Below are positions 1-9,147 of a DNA stretch of 64,000 bases, one piece after another; position 1 is the stretch's first letter; every line of letters begins with the position of its first letter. The stretch spans positions 1 to 64,000 of the forward strand of contig JBGCGD010000044.1 of NCBI GenBank assembly GCA_045110515.1. The letters run 5' to 3'. The notes under the pieces are model-generated. The model was not told where the DNA came from. It ran no database searches and saw only the letters and a list, made by a program, of their open reading frames with translations. This DNA is from Granulosicoccus sp045110515 (GTDB lineage Bacteria; Pseudomonadota; Gammaproteobacteria; Granulosicoccales; Granulosicoccaceae). The translations under genes and the position numbers were made by a program.

Positions 1-1125
1 GTTCAATACGACCCCGCGTTATTCAGAGACTCTGACTACGATGATGGCGTGCGTGTCTGGGAAGTTGGCGGAAACAACCGCCACGGCTTCAATATAAAGC
101 CTGACATTAAAAATGGATTTCATACCATCGCGGCAAAGCGAACGCTTTGGCGCGTGCTTATTGTCGTGCGCGATTCCAATGACAGCCGTCTGGCGATTGT
201 ACAAAAGCTCAGTGTCAGTACTGAAATCGCTAAAAAAAGTGCCATTAATACTGCGTTACCACTATTGTTATTACTGCTTTTAATACCTTTGTTGGTCACT
301 TTGATTGTGCGGCATAGTTTCAAGCCGCTCAATCGGCTAACCGACCGAATAGGTGACGATAACGCACTAACACTCGACTCTGGCAGTAAAGGAGATATAC
401 CGGTTGAAGTTGTGCCGTTCGTGTCAGCGATTGATTCACTGCTAGAGAAGAATGAAGCCTATAACCAACGTCAACGCCGATTCATTGCCGACGCCGCGCA
501 TGAGCTTCGCACACCCATAACTGCTTTATCGCTTGAACTTGAAAATGTACAGAAGGCACCTGACCAACAGACACAGTTGGCCCGTCAGGCGTCGCTAACA
601 GAAAGTGTTCAACGATTGCAAAGACTATTAAACCAGTTACTGGATTTAGCCAGGGCCCAAGCTGTTGATCAACAAGCAAAGGTGACTGTAAGTTTTGATG
701 ATCAGCTAAAGCTGCAAATAGCTGATCTGTACATACTGGCGGAAGATAAAAATATTGAACTTGAGGTAAATAGAATTGAGTCTGTGGATGTTATAGATGT
801 TAACAACCAACTACAGCATTTAATAAGAAACGCGTTGTCTAACGCAATTAAGTTTACGCCGGATGGGGGCGAGGTTATTGTAGATTTGTATCGGGAAGAT
901 GGGAGAGTTGTGTTCCGTGTGTTAGATGACGGCCCCGGGGTTGATGCAACACATTTGGAAAACCTGCATGAACCTTTTTACCGACCGGATGATAGAGCCA
1001 CTGGAATTGGCGCAGGTTTGGGCCTGGCTATCTGCCATGAGGTGGCAGTGGCGCTTGGCGGTGAGCTTAGCTTTGAAAATAGGTCACCTCATGGGTTTTC
1101 GTTCCAGTTCACGGTGAAGTCGTAA
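1..1125 (+). CDS. Sensor histidine kinase (5' end outside window)
   Basis: The reading frame is open from base 1, so the N-terminus lies upstream of the window. What remains is the end of a periplasmic sensor region, a very Leu-rich membrane helix (around bases 240-310), and a short linker. A HisKA domain follows with the phospho-acceptor histidine in AHELRTPI, then a HATPase domain with an N box (NALSNAIKFTPDGG), DDGPGV and GAGLGLAI. The order fits the QseC/PmrB-like class of membrane sensor kinases that phosphorylate an OmpR-type response regulator, which would be expected just upstream. The signal sensed cannot be told. A GTG at 49 is an in-frame start candidate but would cut into the sensor region. 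Confidence 0.9.
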   Translation, partial: VQYDPALFRDSDYDDGVRVWEVGGNNRHGFNIKPDIKNGFHTIAAKRTLWRVLIVVRDSNDSRLAIVQKLSVSTEIAKKSAINTALPLLLLLLLIPLLVTLIVRHSFKPLNRLTDRIGDDNALTLDSGSKGDIPVEVVPFVSAIDSLLEKNEAYNQRQRRFIADAAHELRTPITALSLELENVQKAPDQQTQLARQASLTESVQRLQRLLNQLLDLARAQAVDQQAKVTVSFDDQLKLQIADLYILAEDKNIELEVNRIESVDVIDVNNQLQHLIRNALSNAIKFTPDGGEVIVDLYREDGRVVFRVLDDGPGVDATHLENLHEPFYRPDDRATGIGAGLGLAICHEVAVALGGELSFENRSPHGFSFQFTVKS

Positions 1126-1213
1126 ATAGCCATCTTCTATTTCGAGTGGTCTGTTACGATCAGGTTTTAGCCTTTTTGCAAAATTCCCTTTGTCCTCTGC
1201 CATAGAAAAAACC

Positions 1214-2116
1214 ATGAATGCTCGCACTTGGGCATTGCTGATCACGCTTTCACTGTTGTGGGGTGGATCGTTTTTCTTCGTTGGTGTGGCCGTCAAAGAG
1301 CTTCCCATGCTGACCTTGGTTTTTTGCCGTGTCTCCATCGCGGCGGTTGTGCTTTGGTTGATAGTGTTTGCTACCGGCAAACCTATACCTAATAGTTTGG
1401 CGGCCTGGTTAGCGTTTTTGTTTATGGGGATTTTGAACAATGTCATACCGTTCACCCTTATTGTGTGGGGCCAGAGTTATATAGACTCAGGATTGGCTTC
1501 TATTTTTAATGCAACCACACCCTTATTCGGTGTGCTTATAGCTGGCTTGTTGCTGGCCGATGAGAAGCTAAGCTATTCGAAACTGCTTGGGGTCATCTGC
1601 GGCTTTATAGGAACCGCCTATATGATTGGCTTTGCTGAGCTTACGTTCGATGGAAATGCCCTGCTGCCGCAGCTTGCCATCATTGCCGCAGCAGTCTCCT
1701 ATGGATTTGCCAGTGTGTATGGCAGGCGATTTAAAACGATGGGCTTGCACCCTATAACAACAGCAGCAGGGCAGGTGATGGCCTCGGCGCTGCTGTTGCT
1801 TCCCATTTCCCTATTGGTAGACCAACCCTTGTCTTTGTCGATGCCAAGTCTTGGTGTATGGCTTTCGGTGGTCGCGCTTGCTGTTTTTTCTACTTCTTTG
1901 GCTTACATCCTCTACTTTAAAATTCTCTCTTCCGCCGGTGCAGTCAATTTATCTCTAGTGACTTTCTTAATTCCCGTCTCTGCCATTGTCTTAGGCTATT
2001 ACTTTTTAGATGAAAGGCTGTCCAGTCAGCATTTTATCGGAATGGCCTTAATTGGATTGGGGCTGTCGATCATTGACGGTAGGCTTTGGTCTAGCAAAAA
2101 ATCGGTAGCGGGCTAA
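1214..2116 (+). CDS. EamA/DMT-family inner-membrane transporter
   Basis: The product of about 300 residues is almost entirely hydrophobic, with roughly ten transmembrane helices in two EamA repeats. It opens with TWALLITLSLLWGGSFFF, typical of drug/metabolite exporters. Such proteins usually export amino acids or other small metabolites, but the substrate cannot be predicted. I chose the ATG at 1214 because it begins directly at the first helix; an in-frame TTG at 1190 would add eight residues. Its stop shares the four bases CTAA with the stop of the convergent gene on the other strand. Confidence 0.85.
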   Translation: MNARTWALLITLSLLWGGSFFFVGVAVKELPMLTLVFCRVSIAAVVLWLIVFATGKPIPNSLAAWLAFLFMGILNNVIPFTLIVWGQSYIDSGLASIFNATTPLFGVLIAGLLLADEKLSYSKLLGVICGFIGTAYMIGFAELTFDGNALLPQLAIIAAAVSYGFASVYGRRFKTMGLHPITTAAGQVMASALLLLPISLLVDQPLSLSMPSLGVWLSVVALAVFSTSLAYILYFKILSSAGAVNLSLVTFLIPVSAIVLGYYFLDERLSSQHFIGMALIGLGLSIIDGRLWSSKKSVAG

Positions 2117-3192
2117 CGTTCGAGCTTTTTAGAATATCGCTGAATTGTTTCAAGCGATACTTTACGCATGTCTTTATTAGCTGCGTGCGCTTGATGCCAT
2201 ACAACGATTTCCTGTAAGCATTCTGAGAGGGACCATGTAGGTTTCCAATTCAATATGTTTTGTGCTTTGGAACAATCCAATTTTAAATGTTGGGCTTCAT
2301 GCGGATGCTGTGCTGTATCTAGGCGCCAATGGCTTTCAGAATCGAACAATTCAATAAGTTGCTCAGTTATCCATGATACGGAACGTGCATCACTGTCTTG
2401 TGGGCCGAAGTTCCAGGCTTCGGCATAGGCGTGTCCTTCAGTGGCGAGTTTTTCAGCTAGCATAATGTAGCCAGCCAACGGTTCAAGCACATGTTGCCAG
2501 GGGCGAATGGCTGCCGGGTTTCTTAATACGACGTCAATGTCATTGTTGACGCTATCGACAATATTCGGGATCAATCGGTCAGTGGACCAATCGCCACCAC
2601 CAATAACATTTCCGGCTCTGGCGCTTGCAACCGCGCATTGATGAGTGTCTGTGCCTGTGTTGCCCATGAAAGACAATCGATAGCATTGGGTTATGAGCTC
2701 AGCGCAAGCCTTGCTAGCACTGTACGGGTCATGTCCACCGAGAGCTTCGTTTTCACGATAGCCCCATTGCCATTCTTTGTTGTCGTAACATTTGTCGCTG
2801 GTGACAACGATAATTGCTTTTACAGAATCTATTTTACGGGCGGCTTCTAAAAGGTTTGCCGTTCCCATGACGTTGGTGTCAATGGTAGCAACTGGATCTT
2901 TAAATGACTCTCTTACAATGGGTTGTGCAGCTAGGTGAAAGATGATGTCTGGCTGCACCTGCTCAACATAGTTGTTCAAAGCATCGGCATCACGGACATC
3001 TGCTATCAACGAGTTAACTATTGAATCAACGTTGGCTTCCCCGTACAAATGGGTTGGGGAATCCGGTTCCAGTGCATACCCCCAGACTGTGCATCCCAAC
3101 TCGTTCAGCCAGAGTGACATCCAGCTGCCTTTAAAGCCTGTATGGCCGGTCAGTAGAACTTTTTTGCCTCGCCAAAATTCAGAGTTAATCAT
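2113..3192 (-). CDS. rfbG: CDP-glucose 4,6-dehydratase
   Basis: This extended short-chain dehydrogenase converts CDP-glucose to CDP-4-keto-6-deoxyglucose, the branch point for CDP-linked deoxysugars of O-antigen or capsule. The N-terminal NAD site reads LLTGHTGFKGSW, and the catalytic Tyr/Lys pair lies in DPYSASKACAE. The start chosen is the ATG at 3192, which gives MINSEFWRGKKVLLTG and leaves one base after the stop of the upstream epimerase gene. A longer frame from 3231 would run back into that gene. It is the last gene of a five-gene minus-strand operon that also holds the enzyme making its substrate. The family assignment is firm; the final sugar is unknown. Confidence 0.9.
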   Translation of the reverse strand: MINSEFWRGKKVLLTGHTGFKGSWMSLWLNELGCTVWGYALEPDSPTHLYGEANVDSIVNSLIADVRDADALNNYVEQVQPDIIFHLAAQPIVRESFKDPVATIDTNVMGTANLLEAARKIDSVKAIIVVTSDKCYDNKEWQWGYRENEALGGHDPYSASKACAELITQCYRLSFMGNTGTDTHQCAVASARAGNVIGGGDWSTDRLIPNIVDSVNNDIDVVLRNPAAIRPWQHVLEPLAGYIMLAEKLATEGHAYAEAWNFGPQDSDARSVSWITEQLIELFDSESHWRLDTAQHPHEAQHLKLDCSKAQNILNWKPTWSLSECLQEIVVWHQAHAANKDMRKVSLETIQRYSKKLER

Positions 3193-3193
3193 A

Positions 3194-3733
3194 TTAGGTG
3201 TTGACGTTTTCAAGTAAAGACCAAGAAGCATCTTTTTCGGAAATATGATTTGCCGGCAAAGGCCAGTTGATATTTAGCGCCGGATCATCGTGTCTTAGCC
3301 CACGCTCACATGCAGGTGTATATGCGCCGGATACCATGTACAACACGTCTGTGTTGTCTTCAAGGGTTTGGAATCCGTGGGCGCACATGGTCGGTACAAA
3401 CAACGCATGGCCGTTATCTGCCGAAAGAGTCACAGAGACGTGTTGCCTGTATGTCGCTGAGTCCGGGCGCATGTCGACGATCGTATCTTGAATAGAGCCT
3501 TTAATACAGCGTACCAGCTTCGTTTCAAGTGCTGGGGCTATCTGGTAGTGCATTCCCCGAACGGTTCCTTTGTGAATATTTTGCGAAAGATTCGCTTGGA
3601 CTACATCACTATTAATGCCTGCCTGCTTGAATTCATCAACACAAAAAACGCGTGCGAAAAACCCTCTCTCATCTTCCAGTTTGTTTAAATGAACAAGGTA
3701 GGCGCCTAAAATATTTGTTGATTGAAAGTCCAT
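3194..3733 (-). CDS. RmlC-type NDP-4-keto-6-deoxyhexose 3,5-epimerase
   Basis: This cupin-fold sugar epimerase has 179 residues, close to the usual RmlC length. It shows the active-site stretch RGMHYQ, the segment CAHGFQTLED, and the family ending LRHDDPALNINWP. Classic RmlC acts on dTDP-4-keto-6-deoxyglucose. Here the gene sits between the CDP-glucose-forming enzyme and the CDP-glucose dehydratase, so I infer that the substrate is CDP-4-keto-6-deoxyglucose and that the product belongs to the L series or is a C3/C5 epimer. No dTDP-sugar genes (rmlA, rmlB, rmlD) are present. Only three bases separate it from rfbF. Confidence 0.85.
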   Translation of the reverse strand: MDFQSTNILGAYLVHLNKLEDERGFFARVFCVDEFKQAGINSDVVQANLSQNIHKGTVRGMHYQIAPALETKLVRCIKGSIQDTIVDMRPDSATYRQHVSVTLSADNGHALFVPTMCAHGFQTLEDNTDVLYMVSGAYTPACERGLRHDDPALNINWPLPANHISEKDASWSLLENVNT

Positions 3734-3736
3734 CTA

Positions 3737-4510
3737 TCACCAGGTTTTCCATGGGGCTTTATCTTGCACCCAGAGAGACTCTAAATAGTTTTTGTCTCTT
3801 AATGTATCCATCGGTTGCCAAAAACCTCTGTGTTTATAAGCGCTAAGTTTTCCTGCCTTGGCAATATTCACGAGAGGCTCTTTCTCCCATGAGGTGCTGT
3901 CACCATCGATGTATTCCAAGGCCTTGGGTTCAACCACAAAGTACCCGCCATTTATCCATGCGCCGTCTCCTTCAGGTTTTTCCTGAAACTCTGAAACCCT
4001 CGTTTGAGAATCACCAAGAACCAGAGCACCAAAGCGCCCTGGTGGTTGAACGGCGGTCAACGTTACTAATGCATTATCGTTTTTATGAGTTGTTATTAAG
4101 CTAGTCATGTCGACATTGCAGACGCCATCCCCATAAGTTAGAAGGAAGGTTTCATCGCCAATGTAGTCAGCCGCACGTTTAATTCTTCCACCTGTCATGG
4201 TGGACTCACCGGTGTCAATGAGCTTAACTTTCCAATTTTCCCGATTGGGCGATAGTAGATTTACCGTGCCTTGTTGCATGTCAACTTCGATGGAAGAGCG
4301 ACGCATGGCATAGCTTGCGAAAAAGTCTTTTAGTATGTGTCCTTTGTAGCCACAGAGTACGACGAAGTCTGTGATGTCGAAACGTTCGTAGATTTTCATG
4401 ATGTGCCATATGATAGGCATATCCCCGATCTCAACCATCGGCTTTGGACGGATTGACGTCTCTTCGCTAATACGTGTACCCAGTCCTCCTGCCAGAATCA
4501 CCGCTTTCAT
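3737..4510 (-). CDS. rfbF: Glucose-1-phosphate cytidylyltransferase
   Basis: This enzyme makes CDP-glucose from CTP and glucose-1-phosphate. The 257-residue length matches the family. The N-terminus MKAVILAGGLGTR is the nucleotidyltransferase signature, followed by IRPKPMVEIG with the conserved lysine and by YGDGVCNVD with metal-binding Asp residues. It is encoded directly before the RmlC-type epimerase and rfbG, so substrate and product flow within one operon. Its start codon overlaps the stop codon of the oxidoreductase upstream by one base (TAATG on the coding strand), which suggests translational coupling. Confidence 0.92.
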   Translation of the reverse strand: MKAVILAGGLGTRISEETSIRPKPMVEIGDMPIIWHIMKIYERFDITDFVVLCGYKGHILKDFFASYAMRRSSIEVDMQQGTVNLLSPNRENWKVKLIDTGESTMTGGRIKRAADYIGDETFLLTYGDGVCNVDMTSLITTHKNDNALVTLTAVQPPGRFGALVLGDSQTRVSEFQEKPEGDGAWINGGYFVVEPKALEYIDGDSTSWEKEPLVNIAKAGKLSAYKHRGFWQPMDTLRDKNYLESLWVQDKAPWKTW

Positions 4511-5817
4511 TATTCGGGTTTCTCCGTGAAAAAATACTGGTTTTGTTCAGTCCTTAACTGATCAACCAATCGTCCATCGGGGACATCAATATCGTGAAAA
4601 GTCAGGGTGCTGTCTTTCTTGATATCTTTAGTCAATACGCAGCTCTCGGCAAGGCCAATGGGCAGCAGCTTCTGCTTATATACAAGATCTGCGTTTTCGC
4701 ATTGACCATACGTCATATAGTGGCCAATTCCATCGAGTTTTTCGCCCGCGCGTAAATCACGCTTGGCTGTGGCAACAACATCAACACAAGGGCCGAACGT
4801 TGGCGTAATAGTGGGGTCTTTGAGTAGAACTGCTCTTGCAATAGTATTGTGAACTTCAAAATGGCATAGATGATATGGCGTATAGAAGCTATAAATTGGG
4901 CCGGTGCCAAGCTTGTATAATTCAAGAAAGTGTTTTTGTGCCGGGTCGTCGTGCGTTCCTAAAACGAATACGCCGGGTCCCGGGCTTGCGCCGACTACGT
5001 AATCGACAATACCTGTTTTATGCGTTGTAAGGTCAATAGGGTACCAGTCTGCTGCATTGTCGATGTGCTCTGAATTATTAACAGTCGGACCGAACATACC
5101 GCGTTGTGCGACACGCATTCCGGTGGCATTCGCGACCAGTGCCTGCTCAAACGATATTTTGGTGCCATCGGCAAACGACGTCACCATTGGTGCACTTTGT
5201 TTCCATCGTTCTGCAAAACCTTTTTGTGTGGTAGGGGTGCGGTAGGGGTCTTGTAATCCTTTTATGTTTCCGCAAAGCACTGGTGTGACGCCAATGCCTT
5301 TAACGAAGCGGTAAAGGTTCATCAGTACGCCCGGCTGGTCACCGTCCACGTTCGTTAAGATGACACCTTGCCGGTCCGCATATGTCTTTAAAATGGGGCC
5401 CACCGTGCTATCCAATTCAGCGTTCATCATGACAACGTGCTTAGCGTGCGCAATAGCATCCGATACCACATGAGCTCCGAATTCGACAGCTCCGGTCACC
5501 TCGAGCAATACATCGATATGTTCGGACCGGCAGAGTAAAGACGGGTCATCGACAACGCTGAATTCTCCCCGCGCAATTGCCGAATCCAAATCCGATTGAG
5601 AATCTGGATGCGCGAGCGTGCTTACCCCTGCCTGGCGATACAAATCCTCAGCCGCCGATACCGTACGATTACTCACAGCTGCGAGGTGAAATCCAGGGCA
5701 GTATTTGATGAGTTGCAAGGCGACGCCTTTGGCCATGGCGCCAGCGCCGACCATGCCAACAACAATCGGATTATTCTCTTCAGCTCTTCTCTGTAACAGC
5801 GTGTCGGTGATAATCAT
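4510..5817 (-). CDS. NAD(P)-binding oxidoreductase with SAF domain
   Basis: The protein has 435 residues. A Rossmann fold starts near residue 20 with GMVGAGAMAKG, and the first half resembles the nucleotide-binding part of homoserine dehydrogenase-like proteins. The C-terminal part, from about residue 345, looks like an SAF domain (VDVVATAKRDLRAGEKLDG), which is otherwise seen in sialic-acid synthases and altronate dehydratases. Relatives occur in cell-surface sugar clusters, so a reductive step on the CDP-4-keto sugar is plausible but is inference. It overlaps both neighbours (ATGA with the upstream Smr gene, one base with rfbF). The reaction is not established. Confidence 0.7.
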   Translation of the reverse strand: MIITDTLLQRRAEENNPIVVGMVGAGAMAKGVALQLIKYCPGFHLAAVSNRTVSAAEDLYRQAGVSTLAHPDSQSDLDSAIARGEFSVVDDPSLLCRSEHIDVLLEVTGAVEFGAHVVSDAIAHAKHVVMMNAELDSTVGPILKTYADRQGVILTNVDGDQPGVLMNLYRFVKGIGVTPVLCGNIKGLQDPYRTPTTQKGFAERWKQSAPMVTSFADGTKISFEQALVANATGMRVAQRGMFGPTVNNSEHIDNAADWYPIDLTTHKTGIVDYVVGASPGPGVFVLGTHDDPAQKHFLELYKLGTGPIYSFYTPYHLCHFEVHNTIARAVLLKDPTITPTFGPCVDVVATAKRDLRAGEKLDGIGHYMTYGQCENADLVYKQKLLPIGLAESCVLTKDIKKDSTLTFHDIDVPDGRLVDQLRTEQNQYFFTEKPE

Positions 5818-6359
5818 GACGGGCGTTTAAGCAGCACGTAGACCGCTCCAGTGCCTCCATCGTTCACCCGAGCAGAGCAGAAAGCCAGCACTTGTTTGTT
5901 CCGTTGAAGCCATTGATTGACCGCCGGTTTTAACCTAGGAGAGCGATCGGCGTTTTTGCGCCCTTTGCCATGAATCACTCGGATGCACAGATGTCTTCTT
6001 TCCTGAGCAGCTTTCAGGAAGTCTGATAACTCCTGACGAGCCTCGTTAACCGTGAGACCGTGCAAATCAATTTCTGACTGCAGGGAATATCTACCGCTTT
6101 TGAGTTTTCTGAGCACTGATCGTTGCACGCCGGGCTGCGTATAAGACAGATGCTCTCCGGTTTCGAGTAAATCCGTTTCGCTCAGTTCACTCAGCAGTGA
6201 ATCCATCACGGATCGATCATCTTGGTCTGTTTTACGTATAAGAGGAGCCGTGGGGCGTTCACTGCGCTCTATGCGGTCGTTTTCGACTGAGCGAACGTCG
6301 CCTACAGCCTCCCTAAAGAGAGCCATGTCGTCATCGCTTACTGTTTTTTTTGCACTCAC
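5814..6359 (-). CDS. Smr-domain protein (SmrA-like)
   Basis: The 181-residue protein has a low-complexity charged N-terminal half and a C-terminal Smr domain with the hallmark DLHGLTVNEARQEL (around residue 98) and the loop IRVIHGKGRKN. Smr domains in bacterial proteins and MutS2 bind or nick nucleic acid, and recent work links several to collided ribosomes and mRNA cleavage. The start is a GTG at 6359. The stop overlaps the start of the oxidoreductase in an ATGA, making this the first gene of a five-gene operon otherwise devoted to CDP-sugar synthesis. That placement is unexpected and may only reflect promoter sharing. Confidence 0.85.
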   Translation of the reverse strand: MSAKKTVSDDDMALFREAVGDVRSVENDRIERSERPTAPLIRKTDQDDRSVMDSLLSELSETDLLETGEHLSYTQPGVQRSVLRKLKSGRYSLQSEIDLHGLTVNEARQELSDFLKAAQERRHLCIRVIHGKGRKNADRSPRLKPAVNQWLQRNKQVLAFCSARVNDGGTGAVYVLLKRPS

Positions 6360-6482
6360 GCCTCATTATACGGTCACAGTGAGTGGACTGATAAAAAGTG
6401 ATTCAAGCAACAACATATTTAATGCGTATTTACAGGAAACGCTTATGATTTTGATCGATAGAAATGCGATGAGGAACACACG

Positions 6483-7004
6483 ATGATACGGCTACATAGG
6501 CAGCTTAGAAATAATGGTGTTGCGGTTTTTCTTCTCGTTTTAGGCTCGTTCACGACGCCTTCATTACACGCTTTCGAGGGCCTCGATTCGGTGGATCGCG
6601 AGCTCCCTGAGTTCTCTCTGAGCGATGTAGACGATCAAACTTGGAATCCGGAAACCTTGAAGGGGAAGTACTGGGTCATCAATTTTTGGGCAACATGGTG
6701 CCCCCCATGCATCGAGGAAATTCCATCGATGAACCGGGCGTGGGAAATTCTGGAGCTACACGGTATTGGAATGCTGGCAATCAATGCAGGCGAGGATAGA
6801 GTGGTGGTTGAGGAGTTCTTAAACAAGGTTCCTATCGACTTCACGACGCTTTTAGGGAATATGGACTCACTAGGCAACTGGAGTATCAGAGCCTTGCCAA
6901 CCACTATCGTGGTTGATGGCGAAGGGAATGTTGTGATGGAAGCGCTAGGTCCACGGGAATGGGACGATGAAGCATTGCTTCAGAAGGTCATCGACCTACT
7001 GTAG
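6483..7004 (+). CDS. TlpA-like periplasmic thioredoxin
   Basis: The 173-residue protein has an N-terminal signal sequence (hydrophobic VAVFLLVLGSF, likely cleavage after SLHA at about residue 30) and a thioredoxin-fold domain with the redox motif WCPPC (Cys73, Cys76) in NFWATWCPPCIEEIP. This is the TlpA/ResA class that reduces disulfides in the periplasm, for example during cytochrome c or copper-site maturation. An AGGA-type ribosome site (GAGGAACA) lies about eight bases before the ATG. It is divergent from the Smr operon across a 123-base gap that must hold both promoters. Its client protein is unknown. Confidence 0.88.
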   Translation: MIRLHRQLRNNGVAVFLLVLGSFTTPSLHAFEGLDSVDRELPEFSLSDVDDQTWNPETLKGKYWVINFWATWCPPCIEEIPSMNRAWEILELHGIGMLAINAGEDRVVVEEFLNKVPIDFTTLLGNMDSLGNWSIRALPTTIVVDGEGNVVMEALGPREWDDEALLQKVIDLL

Positions 7005-7015
7005 GTTTTCAATTG

Positions 7016-7051
7016 AACAATGCAGGTGCTTTGCGCACCTGCATTGTTTTC
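7016..7051 (+). terminator. Perfect hairpin, likely bidirectional terminator
   Basis: A perfect 14-bp inverted repeat (7016-7029 and 7035-7048) encloses a five-base loop and is followed by TTC. It lies 11 bases after the tlpA-like stop and 15 bases beyond the stop of the convergent acs gene. The GC-rich inner stem and T-rich flanks suggest it ends transcription from both sides. Confidence 0.8.
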
Positions 7052-7063
7052 TACCGTCGTTTT

Positions 7064-9001
7064 TTACGAGTTAGCCCGGTTTTCAACCAAGCCATCAACA
7101 ACACTTGGGTCGGCCAATGTGGACGTGTCTCCAAGGCTGGTTACATCATTCTCGGCTATCTTGCGCAGAATTCGTCGCATGATTTTGCCTGAACGGGTTT
7201 TTGGCAGGCCTGGAGCCCACTGAAGCAGGTCAGGTGTTGCGATGGGGCCGATTTCAGCACGGACGTGCTTGACCAATTCAGCCTTTAGCTCTTCAGTGGC
7301 TTCGACACCGTTCATCAGTGTGACGTAAGCGTAGATTCCCTGGCCCTTGATATTGTGGGGGTAACCGACAACTGCAGCTTCTGCCACTGCCTCATGCAAA
7401 ACCAATGCGCTTTCAATTTCTGCCGTACCGAGTCTGTGTCCGGATACGTTGAGGACATCGTCAACTCGGCCAGTAATCCAGAAGTAGCCATCTTCATCAC
7501 GTCGCGCTCCGTCTCCCGTGAAGTAGTAACCCGGGTACATAGCAAAGTAAGTTTCTTTAAAACGCTCATGGTTGCCGTAAACGGAGCGCATCATACCTGG
7601 CCAAGGTCGTGTTATGACCAGGTTGCCAGAGACGGCTCCTTCAAGAATATTTCCCTGATCGTCTACTAGCTCCGGTACCACGCCGAAAAATGGCTTCGTT
7701 GCGGAACCGGGCTTTAGTTCTGTTGCCCCCGGTAACGGTGTAATTAAAATACCGCCGGTTTCAGTTTGCCACCAGGTATCTACGATAGGGCAGCGAGAGT
7801 CACCGACCACTTTGGAATACCATTCCCAGGCTTCAGGATTGATGGGTTCGCCGACACTGCCCAGCAAGCGTAAAGAGCTTCTGTCCACTTTGGTAACGGC
7901 TTCATCACCTTGCGCCATGAGCGCACGGATAGCGGTAGGTGCCGTATAGAACGTATTCACCTTGTGCTTTTCAATCACTTCCCAGAAACGACTCACACTG
8001 GGGTAGGTAGGGATGCCTTCGAACATCAGTGTTGTCGCACCGTTTGCCAGTGGTCCATACACGATATATGAATGTCCGGTTACCCAGCCGACATCTGCCG
8101 TACACCAGTAAACGTCGCCGTCTTTGTAATCAAAAACGTACTTATGCGTCATGGATGCATAGAGGATGTATCCGCCGCTGGTGTGCAAAACACCTTTAGG
8201 GGTTCCGGTGGATCCTGACGTGTACAAAATAAATAATGGGTCTTCTGAGTCCATCTCAACCGCTGGACAATCGTTTGAAGCACCTGAGATTAATTCGTGA
8301 TACCAGAGGTCGCGACCATCTTTCCATTCAACGTCTTCACCGCCGCGTTGAACCACTACCATGCGTTTCACACAATCGGTTTTCTCACACGCAATATCGG
8401 CATTGGCTTTGAGAGGGACTTTGCGGCCACCGCGTAAGCCTTGGTCAGCTGTGATTACGATGGAGCAGGCTGAATCGTTGATACGATCTTTCAGCGCATC
8501 GGGTGAGAAGCCGCCAAAGACGATCGAATGTACTGCTCCGATACGAGCACAGGAGAGCATAGCTACAGCCGCTTCAGGCACCATGGGCATGTAGATGCAA
8601 ACACGGTCGCCTTTCTTAACACCCAGCCCTTTTAATGCGTTTGAGAAACGACAGACTTCGTCGTGCAGTTCGCGGTAGGTGATGTGTCTGGATTCTTCAG
8701 GATCATCGCCTTCCCAAATGATGGCAGTTTGATCGGGTCGCGTTTCAAGATGCCTGTCTAGGCAGTTGTACGCCACATTGAGTTTTGCGCCGGTAAACCA
8801 GCTGATGTCGCCTTTGTGGAAATCCCAATCTTGGACTTGATCCCAAGGCTTAAACCAATCGATAAATTCGGAAGCTTTCTCGCCCCAGAAGCCGTCTGAG
8901 TCCTCGATGGAGCGTGCGTACATCTCTGCATATCGCTCTTCATTGATGTGTGCGGACTGCGCGAGTTCAGCTGGAACAGGGTAGGTGCGGTCTGTCGACA
9001 T
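7064..9001 (-). CDS. acs: Acetyl-CoA synthetase
   Basis: This AMP-forming acetate-CoA ligase activates acetate through acetyl-AMP. The size (about 645 residues) matches Acs. The adenylation motif YTSGSTGTPKGVLHT, the core WWQTETGG, and the C-terminal PKTRSGKIMRR, containing the lysine that is acetylated in known Acs enzymes, are all present. I chose the ATG at 9001 (MSTDRTYPVP); a TTG at 9022 would add seven residues. It lies just downstream of, and on the same strand as, a transporter-coupled two-component system, separated by about 146 bases that could hold its promoter. I saw no clear sigma-54 -24/-12 site there, but the search was by eye. Confidence 0.96.
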   Translation of the reverse strand: MSTDRTYPVPAELAQSAHINEERYAEMYARSIEDSDGFWGEKASEFIDWFKPWDQVQDWDFHKGDISWFTGAKLNVAYNCLDRHLETRPDQTAIIWEGDDPEESRHITYRELHDEVCRFSNALKGLGVKKGDRVCIYMPMVPEAAVAMLSCARIGAVHSIVFGGFSPDALKDRINDSACSIVITADQGLRGGRKVPLKANADIACEKTDCVKRMVVVQRGGEDVEWKDGRDLWYHELISGASNDCPAVEMDSEDPLFILYTSGSTGTPKGVLHTSGGYILYASMTHKYVFDYKDGDVYWCTADVGWVTGHSYIVYGPLANGATTLMFEGIPTYPSVSRFWEVIEKHKVNTFYTAPTAIRALMAQGDEAVTKVDRSSLRLLGSVGEPINPEAWEWYSKVVGDSRCPIVDTWWQTETGGILITPLPGATELKPGSATKPFFGVVPELVDDQGNILEGAVSGNLVITRPWPGMMRSVYGNHERFKETYFAMYPGYYFTGDGARRDEDGYFWITGRVDDVLNVSGHRLGTAEIESALVLHEAVAEAAVVGYPHNIKGQGIYAYVTLMNGVEATEELKAELVKHVRAEIGPIATPDLLQWAPGLPKTRSGKIMRRILRKIAENDVTSLGDTSTLADPSVVDGLVENRANS

Positions 9002-9147
9002 ACGATGACTGTTGGTTACCAATGATGGGTGAAGTTTACCCGTGTGTAACGAACATTCAAACCGCCCTGAGTAAAGTTTTTAACTGATTGATTTTGAATA
9101 AGTTAAAAATTCGATTTCTCGATGAGTGCCGATTGGTACACCCGTTT

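Noticed and set aside
1084..1455. Minus-strand frame between the sensor kinase and the transporter
   Set aside because: It overlaps the start of the well-supported transporter gene and the end of the kinase; the product has no recognisable features.
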